DNA of 64,000 nt. Origin: a virus. Under the pieces are notes generated by a model. The model did not search any database, was not told where the DNA came from, and was given only the letters and a program-made list of their open reading frames with translations. Of this stretch, positions 1 to 7,265 are shown one piece after another. The DNA lies in the IMG/VR virus record IMGVR_UViG_3300005577_000028, positions 1 through 64,000 of that record; one strand, given 5' to 3'. The stretch's first letter is position 1. Each line of letters begins with the position of its first letter. A program made the translations under genes and the position numbers.

Positions 1-2
1 TG

Positions 3-461
3 ATGATGCTGGCCGACTTCGACTACACGTCGGAACATCGGCTGGTCAACGGGTACTGCAGTAATCGCGGTACCGGCAACCCCCAGTACAACCAACCGTG
101 GATGATGTTCATGACCGAGTGGGGTCCGATCGTCATCGGCTGGCGCAAGCGCGTCATCAACATCGAGTGGCGCGACTCCAAGTTCCCCGACCTGCTGATC
201 GAACCGCCGGACCTCTGGATCACGCACGGCCCCGGTCACATCCACTGCTACGGCTACGAGCAGGCGATCCGTGCACTCGAGCGTCTCAAGTTCATGTTCG
301 GCCGCAAGTCCTACCTGGCGGCGTTGCCCGAAGGTGCGCGACAGGCTGACACCGACCGTCTGGCGAAGGCAGAAGCCGAGGAACGGATCGGGAAGGCCGA
401 GGCGCGACTCGAAGCCGCGCAGCGTCACCTCGCTGCCGTCAAGGGCGAGAAGGAGAACTGA
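3..461 (+). CDS. Hypothetical protein with C-terminal coiled coil
   Basis: This 152-residue protein is not recognised. Its N-terminal two thirds is rich in Trp, Tyr and Pro and looks globular. The last 40 residues are an Ala/Glu/Arg-rich helix (AEAEERIGKAEARLEAAQ) likely to form a coiled coil. The window opens with TGATGATG, so an upstream gene probably ends at base 3 and overlaps this start. The ATG at 6 is an equally good start. The next gene follows after a single base, which suggests one co-translated chain. Confidence 0.7.
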   Translation: MMLADFDYTSEHRLVNGYCSNRGTGNPQYNQPWMMFMTEWGPIVIGWRKRVINIEWRDSKFPDLLIEPPDLWITHGPGHIHCYGYEQAIRALERLKFMFGRKSYLAALPEGARQADTDRLAKAEAEERIGKAEARLEAAQRHLAAVKGEKEN

Positions 462-462
462 C

Positions 463-798
463 ATGGCGATCTCATACTATCCCACGCGCGAAGAAGACAA
501 GCCGCGGCTCGACATCCTGCAACTCGAGATCCTGATCTTCTACTTCCGCAACCAGGACGACCGGTACTCCGACGTGCGAGCCGATGGCACCATGAGCGGT
601 CACGCGAAGGAGGCCCACTTCAAGCTCATCGAGTGGGCCATGATCCAGACCTCCGACTCGTCGACTCCCGACTACAGCAACGACTCGTGTCGTTTCGACA
701 TCACCGACCGCGGCTCCGAGCACATCAAGCGCCTGCTCAAGACCGCGCTGCCCGTCGGTCGTGTCGTCTACACGCTGCCGGAGGACGATCCCAAGTGA
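463..798 (+). CDS. Hypothetical protein
   Basis: This 111-residue soluble, acidic protein is not recognised. The segment FDITDRGSEHIKRLLKTALP resembles the tail of the product at 994-1251 (LTDRGEAHLEYLLTTGLP). The two probably share a small winged-helix-like end module and may be distant paralogues. The start is the ATG just after the upstream stop, with AGGAG about 9 bases before it. Confidence 0.7.
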   Translation: MAISYYPTREEDKPRLDILQLEILIFYFRNQDDRYSDVRADGTMSGHAKEAHFKLIEWAMIQTSDSSTPDYSNDSCRFDITDRGSEHIKRLLKTALPVGRVVYTLPEDDPK

Positions 799-1004
799 AC
801 TGGCGCGCTCAACGCGACGAGATGGAGGCTCGCAGCCAGCGTTGGTCCGAACGGACTGCGCTGGCCGAGTTGACCAAGACCCATACCATCGACAAGGGCC
901 TGATTCGTGCGAAGGGTAAAGAGGAGCTGACGGCTTCTCAGGCCGACGCACTGCAGTACCTAGTCGATGACCACGACTACCGAAAGGACGACGATGACGA
1001 ATGA
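795..1004 (+). CDS. Hypothetical small acidic protein
   Basis: This 69-residue product starts at a GTG that overlaps the previous stop as GTGA, a layout used repeatedly in this phage. It is highly charged and ends in a run of Asp residues. No domain is recognised. Its end overlaps the next gene by 11 bases. Confidence 0.6.
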   Translation: MNWRAQRDEMEARSQRWSERTALAELTKTHTIDKGLIRAKGKEELTASQADALQYLVDDHDYRKDDDDE

Positions 1005-1251
1005 TCGGGAGCCCGTGCTCACAGACCTGGACCTCGCGCTCCTGGTCTTTCACGGGAAGCTCGCGCAGTGCCCGAGTGCCGATGAGGTGGCCGACAGCCG
1101 AGAGCGGCTGCGTCACCTCGGTCTCCTGCACGAGCGTGAGGACGACGAGGACGAAGACGAGGTGCCGCTGACTGATCGTGGCGAAGCGCACCTCGAGTAC
1201 CTGTTGACCACGGGTCTGCCGCAACGCCGCCGCGTATGGGTGCACGAATGA
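994..1251 (+). CDS. Hypothetical protein with 'LTDRGEAHLEYLL' module
   Basis: This 85-residue product contains an Asp/Glu-only stretch in its middle. It ends in the module LTDRGEAHLEYLLTTGLPQ, which is shared in outline with the gene at 463-798. That module is typical of wing-and-helix ends of small DNA-binding folds, but the assignment is only a resemblance. It starts inside the previous gene, and its own stop overlaps the next ATG as ATGA. Confidence 0.65.
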   Translation: MTNDREPVLTDLDLALLVFHGKLAQCPSADEVADSRERLRHLGLLHEREDDEDEDEVPLTDRGEAHLEYLLTTGLPQRRRVWVHE

Positions 1252-1544
1252 GCACGAAGAAGCCTGCAAAGAAGATCATCGAAGGACCGATGGTGTTGGT
1301 GGTCTACGACCAGATCCCCGAGAAGAGCACTCTCTACGTGATCCCGAAGGATCATCCGATCATCAAGTCCGTGATCCTCGTGCTCTCCAACCTGTACGCC
1401 AACGGCGACGAGCTGAACAAGGCACAGTGGAAGGCGTTCGAGGCCTGGTACGAGTGGACGAATGGGAACGGCAAGGCCTTCCTGCGCGAGCCGCCGTTCA
1501 AGGACAACATCGTCGGCGTCGTCCGTTTCGGATTCCTGCTGTGA
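1248..1544 (+). CDS. Hypothetical protein
   Basis: This 98-residue product has a basic N-terminus (MSTKKPAKKII) followed by a compact alpha/beta-looking body with several Trp residues (WYEWTNGNGKAF). The family is not recognised. The start is fixed by the ATGA overlap with the upstream stop, and the gene ends in a GTGA overlap with the downstream membrane protein. Confidence 0.65.
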   Translation: MSTKKPAKKIIEGPMVLVVYDQIPEKSTLYVIPKDHPIIKSVILVLSNLYANGDELNKAQWKAFEAWYEWTNGNGKAFLREPPFKDNIVGVVRFGFLL

Positions 1545-1786
1545 TCCAGTTCGCCGTCGCGTTCCTGGTCTCCTTCACGACGGTGGGCCTCAAGATCACG
1601 CAGCAGCAGAACGTCAACCACGGTCACAAGTCATGGGCCGTGGTTTGCTCGTTTCTGATGGCCGCCTGTGACGTGAGCCTAGTCGGACTCGTCGTCAAGA
1701 GCAGCTGGTGGGTCTGGATTCCGATCGGCTCTGGTGCGGCGCTCGGCTGCGTTCTCTCCATGCACTTCTACCCCAAGAGGAAATGA
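1541..1786 (+). CDS. Small integral membrane protein
   Basis: This 81-residue product starts at GTG. It has three hydrophobic segments, roughly residues 3-20, 33-52 and 56-74, and ends in the basic tail YPKRK. It could sit in the inner membrane with a cytoplasmic C-terminus. Its size and topology would suit a holin or superinfection factor, but it lies far from the lysis genes, so no function is assigned. Confidence 0.6.
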   Translation: MIQFAVAFLVSFTTVGLKITQQQNVNHGHKSWAVVCSFLMAACDVSLVGLVVKSSWWVWIPIGSGAALGCVLSMHFYPKRK

Positions 1787-2127
1787 TGGGACATCTGACA
1801 TTCAAGCCCGTAGGTCTCAGCGATGATGACCTGCGCGATCTCCGCTTCCTGCTCTCGCGCGGCGTCGAGCTCTACTACAAGGACACGCACCAGGCCACCG
1901 GCGGTTTCCGCACTGCCGCCTGCGCTGCCATCTACCGCGTGCAAGGCCTCATCGACAACATCGGCAACCCGCAGTTCGCGATGGTGCCGAATAACATGAT
2001 GGCCACGAGTCTGCCGCCCACCATGTTCGTGGCCAACAGCATCCACGTCAATGACTTCTTCGCCCTCGAGCGTCACTCGATTGGCTCCGCCATCGATCGC
2101 TTCCTCGACGCACCACCGGCGCTCTGA
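1783..2127 (+). CDS. Hypothetical protein
   Basis: This 114-residue soluble protein is not recognised. It has an N-terminal helical part (SDDDLRDLRFLLSRGVELYY) followed by a mixed segment with many Met and Asn residues. It starts at ATGATG overlapping the previous stop; the second ATG at 1786 is a possible alternative. It is translationally coupled to the membrane protein before it. Confidence 0.65.
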   Translation: MMGHLTFKPVGLSDDDLRDLRFLLSRGVELYYKDTHQATGGFRTAACAAIYRVQGLIDNIGNPQFAMVPNNMMATSLPPTMFVANSIHVNDFFALERHSIGSAIDRFLDAPPAL

Positions 2128-2128
2128 C

Positions 2129-2926
2129 ATGGACAAGCTCCAACCCGACGATGAAGACGAGGGCATCGTCTACTTCCCGCCGAGCCGCGAGTCGATCCAG
2201 GCCGCCATCGACTACGCGAACCGTATGGACGCTTACGTGCGAGCTACCTACGGATCTGGTGTCATGTACATGTACCACGACCCGTTGAACGTCCGCGATT
2301 TCGCGCAGTTCTTCCGGCGCACGAAGGACGAGGTCGAAGGCGCTCGGCCACTGCCCTCCAATGTGGACAAGCTCTACACGGAGCGATTGACGGTGCCCGA
2401 TATACGTCACCCGGACATTCGACCGGTCGAAGGCATTCCCTTCTACGACCAGAAGCCGCAGAGCGGAGAGCTGCAGCAGGTCACCAAGCCCTGGGCCAAC
2501 TACCCGGTGCAGGGCTTCATCGCCGACATCAATGCGAAGATCGGCAAGGCCTTCGCGGTCGACCGTGAGCTCCTGGGCCAGATGGAGCGCGAGAGCACGG
2601 CAGACGCGCTGACCATGACGTTCAAGGCCGCCGAGTCCTACTTCGACAAGATCAGGGACAAGATCCCGATGCCGACGATGGAAGGCTGGACCATCGAGTC
2701 CTGGTTCATCGTCTACATCCGGCGTCGACCGTGCGTCTTCACCTGTGGGTTCAGCCCCAATGGAACGTACCACGAGATAGGGCCGAAGCCCTTCAAGCAC
2801 GGACGTGCAGCACGCAAGTGGGCACGCCAGCAAGTCGGACAGCTCATCATCGAGATGGTGCTGAAGCCTCCCGTCCCGCTCAACTGGACCAGCATCGAGA
2901 TCATCACCGAGGGTCAACATGATTGA
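2129..2926 (+). CDS. Hypothetical protein, 265 aa
   Basis: The N-terminus is acidic (DDEDEG), followed by a central proline-rich part and a C-terminal alpha/beta part with WFIVYIRRRPCVFTCGF. No known catalytic motif is seen. It lies one base after the upstream stop and overlaps the next ATG by 8 bases, so it belongs to the same chain. Function unknown. Confidence 0.65.
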   Translation: MDKLQPDDEDEGIVYFPPSRESIQAAIDYANRMDAYVRATYGSGVMYMYHDPLNVRDFAQFFRRTKDEVEGARPLPSNVDKLYTERLTVPDIRHPDIRPVEGIPFYDQKPQSGELQQVTKPWANYPVQGFIADINAKIGKAFAVDRELLGQMERESTADALTMTFKAAESYFDKIRDKIPMPTMEGWTIESWFIVYIRRRPCVFTCGFSPNGTYHEIGPKPFKHGRAARKWARQQVGQLIIEMVLKPPVPLNWTSIEIITEGQHD

Positions 2927-3506
2927 AGAAACCGCGATCCGTTCCATGCTCATGGAGCTGGATGTCCCGCCTCACAAGCTGGACGTGTCGAAGCCCGACA
3001 CCACCAAGTGGCTGCTCGACAACCTGCGAGTTCGCAACGTCGGCCACGTGGCCTACGCGCCGATCATGGAGAACCTGATCCTCCTGTGCGAGCGCAAGAA
3101 CTGGCTGAAGCACACGCGGCTCAAGTCCTATCGAGAGCACGTGGCGGAGGTGAAGAACAACGACGCCTACCAGGCCTTGAAGGCCATGGTGAAGACGCCG
3201 GGGCCATCCACCGGCCGCATGGACTCGGGCCGGACTCCTCCCTACCACAGCATCCCGGCTGGCCTGACGATCAAGCGTGCGCGGGAAGAGGCAGACAAGA
3301 TGCTTCTGATCCCAAGGCAAGAGCCGAAGCCGGGTGCCAGGCTCATCATCACGATGCCCAAGGCCCGACCTCCCGGCACCGGCATGGCTGTGATGGATGC
3401 ACCTTACGGCCTTGGCAAGAGCAATGGCCCGCGTCGGCAGCGCGGTCGCATCAACGAAGAGGCCACTGCGGTTCGACTCGAAGAGGAGCTGAACCGCAAG
3501 ACCTAA
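2919..3506 (+). CDS. Hypothetical basic protein
   Basis: This 195-residue product has a helical N-terminal half (LDNLRVRNVGHVAYAPIMEN) and a basic, Pro/Gly-rich C-terminal half ending in an Arg/Glu helix. It could bind nucleic acid, but no family is recognised. It ends the first chain: the next gene has its own ribosome-binding site 31 bases downstream. Confidence 0.65.
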   Translation: MIEETAIRSMLMELDVPPHKLDVSKPDTTKWLLDNLRVRNVGHVAYAPIMENLILLCERKNWLKHTRLKSYREHVAEVKNNDAYQALKAMVKTPGPSTGRMDSGRTPPYHSIPAGLTIKRAREEADKMLLIPRQEPKPGARLIITMPKARPPGTGMAVMDAPYGLGKSNGPRRQRGRINEEATAVRLEEELNRKT

Positions 3507-3537
3507 TTTCATTTCCTTCCAGTGAGAGGAGCGGATC

Positions 3538-4293
3538 ATGATGATTGCACTTGCGATCGCAGCAGCAACCCACGCGGCACCCGATGCGTGCTCGTGGGCT
3601 CAGCCTGGCCGCGATCCTTACCGAACCCGCGGTGAGCTGACGCGCGCCCTGGCCGATATGAACATCGACCCAGCCGACAAAGCGCTCATCAAGGACAAGA
3701 TGGAGCGCGTCGCGTACACCGAGATCGTGTCCATCGGTCGCGACCAGATCGACGGTTACGCGAACCTGCGCGACATGCACAGCGGTCACAGCACGTGCCA
3801 TGGCCCTGTCAAGCGCGAGAGCTGGGACGTGAACCACGTCGAGCTCGCGCTCGTCTACTGCGGCAACGGTCCGACCTGCGTCGCCGTCCCCATCGTCTGC
3901 GACAACGTATCGCTGATCGACCGCGTGCCTCACGAGCAGGAGCCGGTGGCCGAGCTGGAGTTCGCACCGCCGGCTGCGGGCACACCCGTGACCGATCCCG
4001 CACCCGCGCCGGTCGAAGATCGCTCGTTCGCATTCGTGCCGGACGTGCCGACTGGCGGCTCCTACGGTGGAGGCGGCTTCGGCGGCGGTGACTACGGAGG
4101 TGGTGGAGGCGGCGGTCCCGTCTGGCCTCCGCACCCGCCCGCATCCGGTCCGGACTGTGGCTGCAAGCCGCCGCCTCCCGTGTGCCCGCCTCCGCCACCA
4201 CCGATCAGCTCGGTGCCGGAGCCGGCTTCGCTCTGGCTCGCGGTTGCGGGTCTGCTGGTCCTGCGTTTCGTCAGGAAGATGAAGAAGAACTAG
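3538..4293 (+). CDS. Exported protein with PEP-CTERM sorting signal
   Basis: This 251-residue product has a short hydrophobic N-terminus ending MIALAIAAATHAA, which looks like a Sec signal cleaved after AHA-type residues. A mature domain with several Cys residues follows, then a Gly-rich linker (residues about 180-200) and a Pro-rich stretch. The end is the classic tripartite PEP-CTERM tail: VPEP at about residue 225, a hydrophobic helix and the basic tail RKMKKN. In bacteria such tails are recognised by exosortase/EpsH at the inner membrane, so the host must supply that enzyme. The gene has its own Shine-Dalgarno (GAGAGGAGCGG) and is not coupled to its neighbours. Role during infection unknown. 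Confidence 0.8.
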   Translation: MMIALAIAAATHAAPDACSWAQPGRDPYRTRGELTRALADMNIDPADKALIKDKMERVAYTEIVSIGRDQIDGYANLRDMHSGHSTCHGPVKRESWDVNHVELALVYCGNGPTCVAVPIVCDNVSLIDRVPHEQEPVAELEFAPPAAGTPVTDPAPAPVEDRSFAFVPDVPTGGSYGGGGFGGGDYGGGGGGGPVWPPHPPASGPDCGCKPPPPVCPPPPPPISSVPEPASLWLAVAGLLVLRFVRKMKKN

Positions 4294-4327
4294 AGGGTTG
4301 TGTCGTCCGATCAACTGGGAGATTCCT

Positions 4328-4519
4328 ATGGCATCCGACATTTGGCAACCGGTCAAGCGAGTTCCGACCCGTCGTGAAGAAGAGGCAAAGGCCGCCGAGC
4401 GCAAGGCGCAAGCTGCTCAGCCCCATCCCGTGCCCGGCAAGCCCGGGTTCTTCATCGACGGCCAGGGCCGCATGAGCTACAACCCCGATCTCGACAAGAA
4501 CAAGCAAGCGTACAAGTGA
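4328..4519 (+). CDS. Small hypothetical protein
   Basis: This 63-residue hydrophilic product has a Lys/Glu/Ala helix (RREEEAKAAERKAQAA) followed by HPVPGKPGFFIDGQGRM. No family is recognised. The start was chosen for the GGGAG about 7 bases upstream. Confidence 0.6.
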   Translation: MASDIWQPVKRVPTRREEEAKAAERKAQAAQPHPVPGKPGFFIDGQGRMSYNPDLDKNKQAYK

Positions 4520-4545
4520 GGAGGGACTCAACCAAGGAGTCTCAA

Positions 4546-4743
4546 ATGGCACTCAGCTCTCTGCTCGTCGTGATCCTCGTTCTCATCGTCATTGGCTTTC
4601 TGCTGTGGCTGGTGCAGACGAAGATCCCGATGGACCCGACGATCAAGATCATCATCTATTTCGTGGTGGTGCTCGCGGTCGTTCTCTGGCTGCTGAACGT
4701 GTTCGGCGTCCTCCACGCACTGACCGGCGTCCGCGTCGGATGA
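4546..4743 (+). CDS. Thivi_2564-type small membrane protein
   Basis: This 65-residue product has two transmembrane helices, about residues 3-24 and 33-56. They are separated by a short polar turn (QTKIPMDPTIK). The pattern of 'IPMD.TIK' followed by a Val/Leu-rich helix and 'LNVFG' matches the small Thivi_2564 family found in many bacteria and phages, whose function is not known. Start ATG with AAGGAG upstream. Confidence 0.65.
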   Translation: MALSSLLVVILVLIVIGFLLWLVQTKIPMDPTIKIIIYFVVVLAVVLWLLNVFGVLHALTGVRVG

Positions 4744-4750
4744 TCCACAG

Positions 4751-4760
4751 ACTGTAAAGA
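4751..4760 (+). promoter_or_regulatory. Candidate promoter element ACTGTAAAGA
   Basis: The decamer ACTGTAAAGA lies in the gap just after the Thivi-type gene, 43 bases before the ATG at 4803. The same or a near-identical sequence recurs in other gaps of this window (4991, 7725, 11794, 13305). It resembles the T4 late promoter core TATAAATA. The promoter role is inference. Confidence 0.45.
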
Positions 4761-4802
4761 CAAGGAGGTGACACATGTTATAGTTCAACAACGGAGCTAT
4801 AC

Positions 4803-4988
4803 ATGAGTCGTTCGTACTACCACCGTCGCCACCGCCAGTATTGGCGCACTCCGCATTACTGGATCACGCTGAACAACACCAAGCCCTGGCGTCAGGCGAC
4901 TCGTCGCTTCTGTCAGGACCTGGTCAAGGGTCGTCGTGAGCTGGATGATGTGGAGCCGGTGGTTCAGCCCCTGCCCTACTGGGACTGA
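4803..4988 (+). CDS. Small basic hypothetical protein
   Basis: This 61-residue product is very rich in Arg, His, Tyr and Trp in its first 40 residues (SYYHRRHRQYWRTPHYW) and acidic at its end. No family is recognised. It is a single gene with its own upstream ACTGTAAAGA element and an AACGGAGCTATAC leader supplying a Shine-Dalgarno. Confidence 0.6.
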   Translation: MSRSYYHRRHRQYWRTPHYWITLNNTKPWRQATRRFCQDLVKGRRELDDVEPVVQPLPYWD

Positions 4989-4990
4989 GA

Positions 4991-5000
4991 ACTGTAAAGA
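4991..5000 (+). promoter_or_regulatory. Candidate promoter element ACTGTAAAGA
   Basis: This is an exact second copy of the decamer, 3 bases after the stop of the small basic protein and 153 bases before the next start. The leader between them can form GGGCTTCGGCCC and GTGCG...CGCAC hairpins. The promoter role is inferred from recurrence only. Confidence 0.45.
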
Positions 5001-5152
5001 AGGAGTACAAGGGCTTCGGCCCCCGTCAACAGGATAGCACCTGGCGAAACGGATGATGAACACGGCAAGCTGAACGTGCGAGTTGAGAAACGCACGGGCA
5101 GTTTTCGGGTAGCCACTCCCGATTCTTCATCAACGCCGTTAGGAGCTACACC

Positions 5153-5557
5153 ATGATCGCATCGCAACAACCCCTGAACCTGACCGTCAACGTCTCCGGC
5201 TTCGTGCCGGTGGATGTGACCCTGCAACCGCTGCCGAGCCCCGCGACCAGTTCCGTGGCTGCGACGGCGGTCATCAAGGAAGACGTGGTCCGTCGTGTCA
5301 ACCTGCGGGACTTCATGTTCAAGCAGGTGGGCAAGTTCGTGACCATCGACTTCGTCAAGAACGACGGCACCGACCGTATGCTGAACGGTCGCCTTGGAGT
5401 GCGGAAGCACCTGAAGGGCGGCGACAGCACGTTGGCCGGTGCCGACAAGCCGTACTTGGTGGTCTACGACATGAAGGCGAAGGGTTACCGGGCAGTCAAC
5501 CTGGAGACCGTGAAGGAAGTGCGTGCTCAACGGACGCGCTACACCGTGATCGGCTGA
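5153..5557 (+). CDS. Phage beta-barrel-like hypothetical protein
   Basis: This 134-residue product has a variable N-terminal half. Its C-terminal half (F.KNDGTDRMLNGRLGV.KHLKGG...YLVVYDMKAKGYRAVNLETVKEV) has the look of a small SH3-like beta-barrel common in phage early genes. In those families a short basal sequence read-out rather than an enzyme activity is suspected. The start follows TTAGGAGCTACACC, a clear Shine-Dalgarno. Confidence 0.65.
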   Translation: MIASQQPLNLTVNVSGFVPVDVTLQPLPSPATSSVAATAVIKEDVVRRVNLRDFMFKQVGKFVTIDFVKNDGTDRMLNGRLGVRKHLKGGDSTLAGADKPYLVVYDMKAKGYRAVNLETVKEVRAQRTRYTVIG

Positions 5558-5617
5558 TGGAATTCCTGTAGGTGAGTAAGCCTGGACCCTCCCTAGCTTA
5601 TTCGCGCGCACAGGCGG

Positions 5618-5648
5618 TGGGACTATTGCGAAGGTCCCAACCCTTTTC
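5618..5648 (+). terminator. Weak hairpin before tRNA
   Basis: GGGAC (5619-5623) can pair with GTCCC (5634-5638), followed by AACCCTTTTCGG. The stem is short and the T-run is interrupted, so it may be a processing or attenuation site rather than a strong terminator. Confidence 0.3.
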
Positions 5649-5653
5649 GGAGT

Positions 5654-5743
5654 GCTGAGATGGCCGAGTGGTCTAAGGCACCGTCCTTGTAAGACGGCGG
5701 GTCGTCATTGTCCCCGTGAGTTCGAATCTCACTCTCAGCACCA
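5654..5743 (+). tRNA. Type II tRNA with anticodon UGU (Thr), Ser-like body
   Basis: The cloverleaf is complete. The acceptor is GCTGAGA/TCTCAGC with discriminator A and encoded CCA. The D stem is GCC/GGC. The anticodon stem CCGTC/GACGG closes loop CTTGTAA, giving anticodon TGT at 5688-5690. An 18-base variable arm follows, then T stem GTGAG/CTCAC with loop TTCGAAT. The long variable arm and the D-arm/anticodon-stem sequence are those of tRNA-Ser, whereas UGU reads threonine ACA/ACG codons. Discriminator A is unlike most bacterial tRNA-Ser. The charged amino acid therefore cannot be decided from sequence. Confidence 0.85.
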
Positions 5744-5762
5744 AACAACAAGAGGAGCCACC

Positions 5763-6191
5763 ATGTGGACGTGGAAGAGTGAACTGAAGCGCTTCGGCGC
5801 AATCGTCGTGGTCGCAGCCGTCGGCATTGTCCTGATGGCATCGACCACGAAGGCCAAGGCCACCGGTTACATGTACGGCGTGCCTCCGGGCGTCAAGGTC
5901 GACCACGATGTGAGCGGCGCCTTCGACGACACGGTCACGTTCGTGAGCCCGGCAACGGGCATCTACAACGTGACGTTCGAGGCCACGGACCTTCGTCCGA
6001 TCAAGATCACAACCAAGTTCAAGATGGTGCAGCTGTCGACGACCCTCAAGGACGGCCGGCAGTTCTACAACATCACGCACAACCCGGACGCCGCGATCTA
6101 CGCAGAGCGCGGGCAGGTGTGGACCATCCGCTTCATCGGCACCTCGGCGGAGCGCGGCGGCTCCTATTCGCTGCTGATCGATCCGCAGTAA
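5763..6191 (+). CDS. Exported or membrane-anchored protein
   Basis: This 142-residue product has an N-terminal signal or anchor: basic start (WKSELKRFG), hydrophobic core about residues 12-26 (AIVVVAAVGIVLMAS), then a possible cleavage site near TKAKA. The mature part (about 108 residues) is beta-rich with motifs such as GIYNVTFEATD, suggesting a small beta-sandwich in the periplasm. The family is not recognised. The ATG lies 20 bases after the tRNA, with AAGAGGAG upstream. Confidence 0.65.
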   Translation: MWTWKSELKRFGAIVVVAAVGIVLMASTTKAKATGYMYGVPPGVKVDHDVSGAFDDTVTFVSPATGIYNVTFEATDLRPIKITTKFKMVQLSTTLKDGRQFYNITHNPDAAIYAERGQVWTIRFIGTSAERGGSYSLLIDPQ

Positions 6192-6199
6192 GACAAAGG

Positions 6200-6541
6200 C
6201 TGTGCCCGCTGCAGTCCTGGAGTCCTAGGCTCCAAAACCCTTCGGGGTAATAGCGGGAGACCGGGAGGCATGCCTCTCGGCACCTATTCCGGGGGTGTCC
6301 AATGGGGGCCGCTAGTAGGGCGGGGCAAGGTACGAGACGCTGACGCGTTGCTTCCGAGCCCTGTGGCCAAACGCGCCAGGTTCGAATCCTGGAACCCGAC
6401 CAACCCGAGTGCAGAGCTACGGGCCGAGGACCATGGGCCGTAATGGCGGTCACCGAGAACAAGCGGGAAGAAGTTGGTCACCTGACGGAGACCAGACCGG
6501 CGATGCTTGCGCGGCCTCGGTTCGTAGCTCTGCACTCTTGT
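6200..6541 (+). ncRNA. Structured RNA region upstream of groES (candidate ncRNA)
   Basis: No gene fits in this 378-base gap, but stems are dense. CCCGCT (6205-6210) pairs with AGCGGG (6252-6257) around two small hairpins (GGAG..CTCC and CCC TTCG GGG). CCGGGAGGC (6261-6269) pairs with GCCTCTCGG (6272-6280). A tRNA T-arm look-alike (CCAGG TTCGAAT CCTGG) lies at 6377-6393 and ends near an ACCCGACCA string. A perfect 15-bp stem, 6407-6421 with 6523-6537, extends inward by CCGAGG/CCTCGG and encloses about 85 bases with GGTCACC twice. No known RNA family is recognised, and no complete cloverleaf can be drawn. Confidence 0.5.
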
Positions 6542-6569
6542 CCCCCAACCACAAACGAAGGTTCACCAC

Positions 6570-6950
6570 ATGAAGATCAAGCCCCGCAACGAGCACGTCG
6601 TCGTTCGCCGCATTCCCAGCCGTGAGAAGAGCAGCGGCATCATCATCCCGGGCCAGGAAACCGAACGCGATCTCTTCGCCGTCACCGCGGTGGGCCCCGG
6701 CGGCTTCACGCCGGCTGGCACGCGTGCTCCCATCGAGCTCGACGTCGGTCAGCCTATCGTCCCCGGCATGCTCGTCTTCGTCCGCCCCGGCGACTACGAG
6801 ATGTTCGACTCGGACCCGAACAGCCCGGGCGACGAAAGCCTGCGCATGGTGATCCCGCAGTCGGCTATCATCGGCGTCGAGGTCGACGACAACGACCAGC
6901 CGCTGATGTTCGCCGAGCCCGCGCAGTCGATGATCGCGACCCTCAACTGA
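6570..6950 (+). CDS. GroES-like co-chaperonin
   Basis: This 126-residue product matches the GroES fold. It opens IKPRNEHVVVRRI (cf. RPL.DRVVVKR). A mobile-loop region SREKSSGIIIPGQETE follows, then AVGPG, DVGQPIVPGMLVFV and a closing beta strand IIGVEVDD. It is longer than host GroES (about 97 residues), because of extra segments after AVGPG and at the C-terminus, like T4 gp31. Such proteins cap host GroEL and adapt the cavity for a large phage substrate, usually the capsid protein. No GroEL partner is encoded here, so host GroEL is the expected partner. Confidence 0.88.
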   Translation: MKIKPRNEHVVVRRIPSREKSSGIIIPGQETERDLFAVTAVGPGGFTPAGTRAPIELDVGQPIVPGMLVFVRPGDYEMFDSDPNSPGDESLRMVIPQSAIIGVEVDDNDQPLMFAEPAQSMIATLN

Positions 6951-6963
6951 CCAAGGAGCTGCC

Positions 6964-7263
6964 ATGAGCACAACCTGGAAGGACGCGCTGGCGGACAAGC
7001 CGAGCGTCATCGATTTCGTGCAATCCATCGTCGACCAAGTTCCGACCACGGGCGGCGCCCAGGACGCATTCGAGATGGCGCTCAACGGCCTGGCGACCTT
7101 CGTGCCCGAAGAGATCCAGATCAAGGCCGACAAGTTCGACGCGCTGGTCGACGAAGGCGTCGACGAGTGGGCCGGCTACGAGTCCGCCATGGCCGAGTTC
7201 GAGGACGAGGACGGTGATGACGACTCGGATTCGGACGACGGCGACGAAGACGACGAGGACTGA
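6964..7263 (+). CDS. Acidic-tailed hypothetical protein
   Basis: This 99-residue product has a helical N-terminal domain of about 70 residues and an almost pure Asp/Glu/Ser tail of about 28 residues. Such tails often block DNA sites or mediate electrostatic contacts; the same style is seen far more strongly in the SSB at 18082. It lies 13 bases after groES with AAGGAG upstream and is probably co-transcribed. Confidence 0.65.
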   Translation: MSTTWKDALADKPSVIDFVQSIVDQVPTTGGAQDAFEMALNGLATFVPEEIQIKADKFDALVDEGVDEWAGYESAMAEFEDEDGDDDSDSDDGDEDDED

Positions 7264-7265
7264 CC

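Noticed and set aside
6376-6403. tRNA T-arm and ACCCGACCA as a complete tRNA
   Set aside because: No CGGGTT-type 5' acceptor strand and no anticodon arm could be found within 150 bases in either order.
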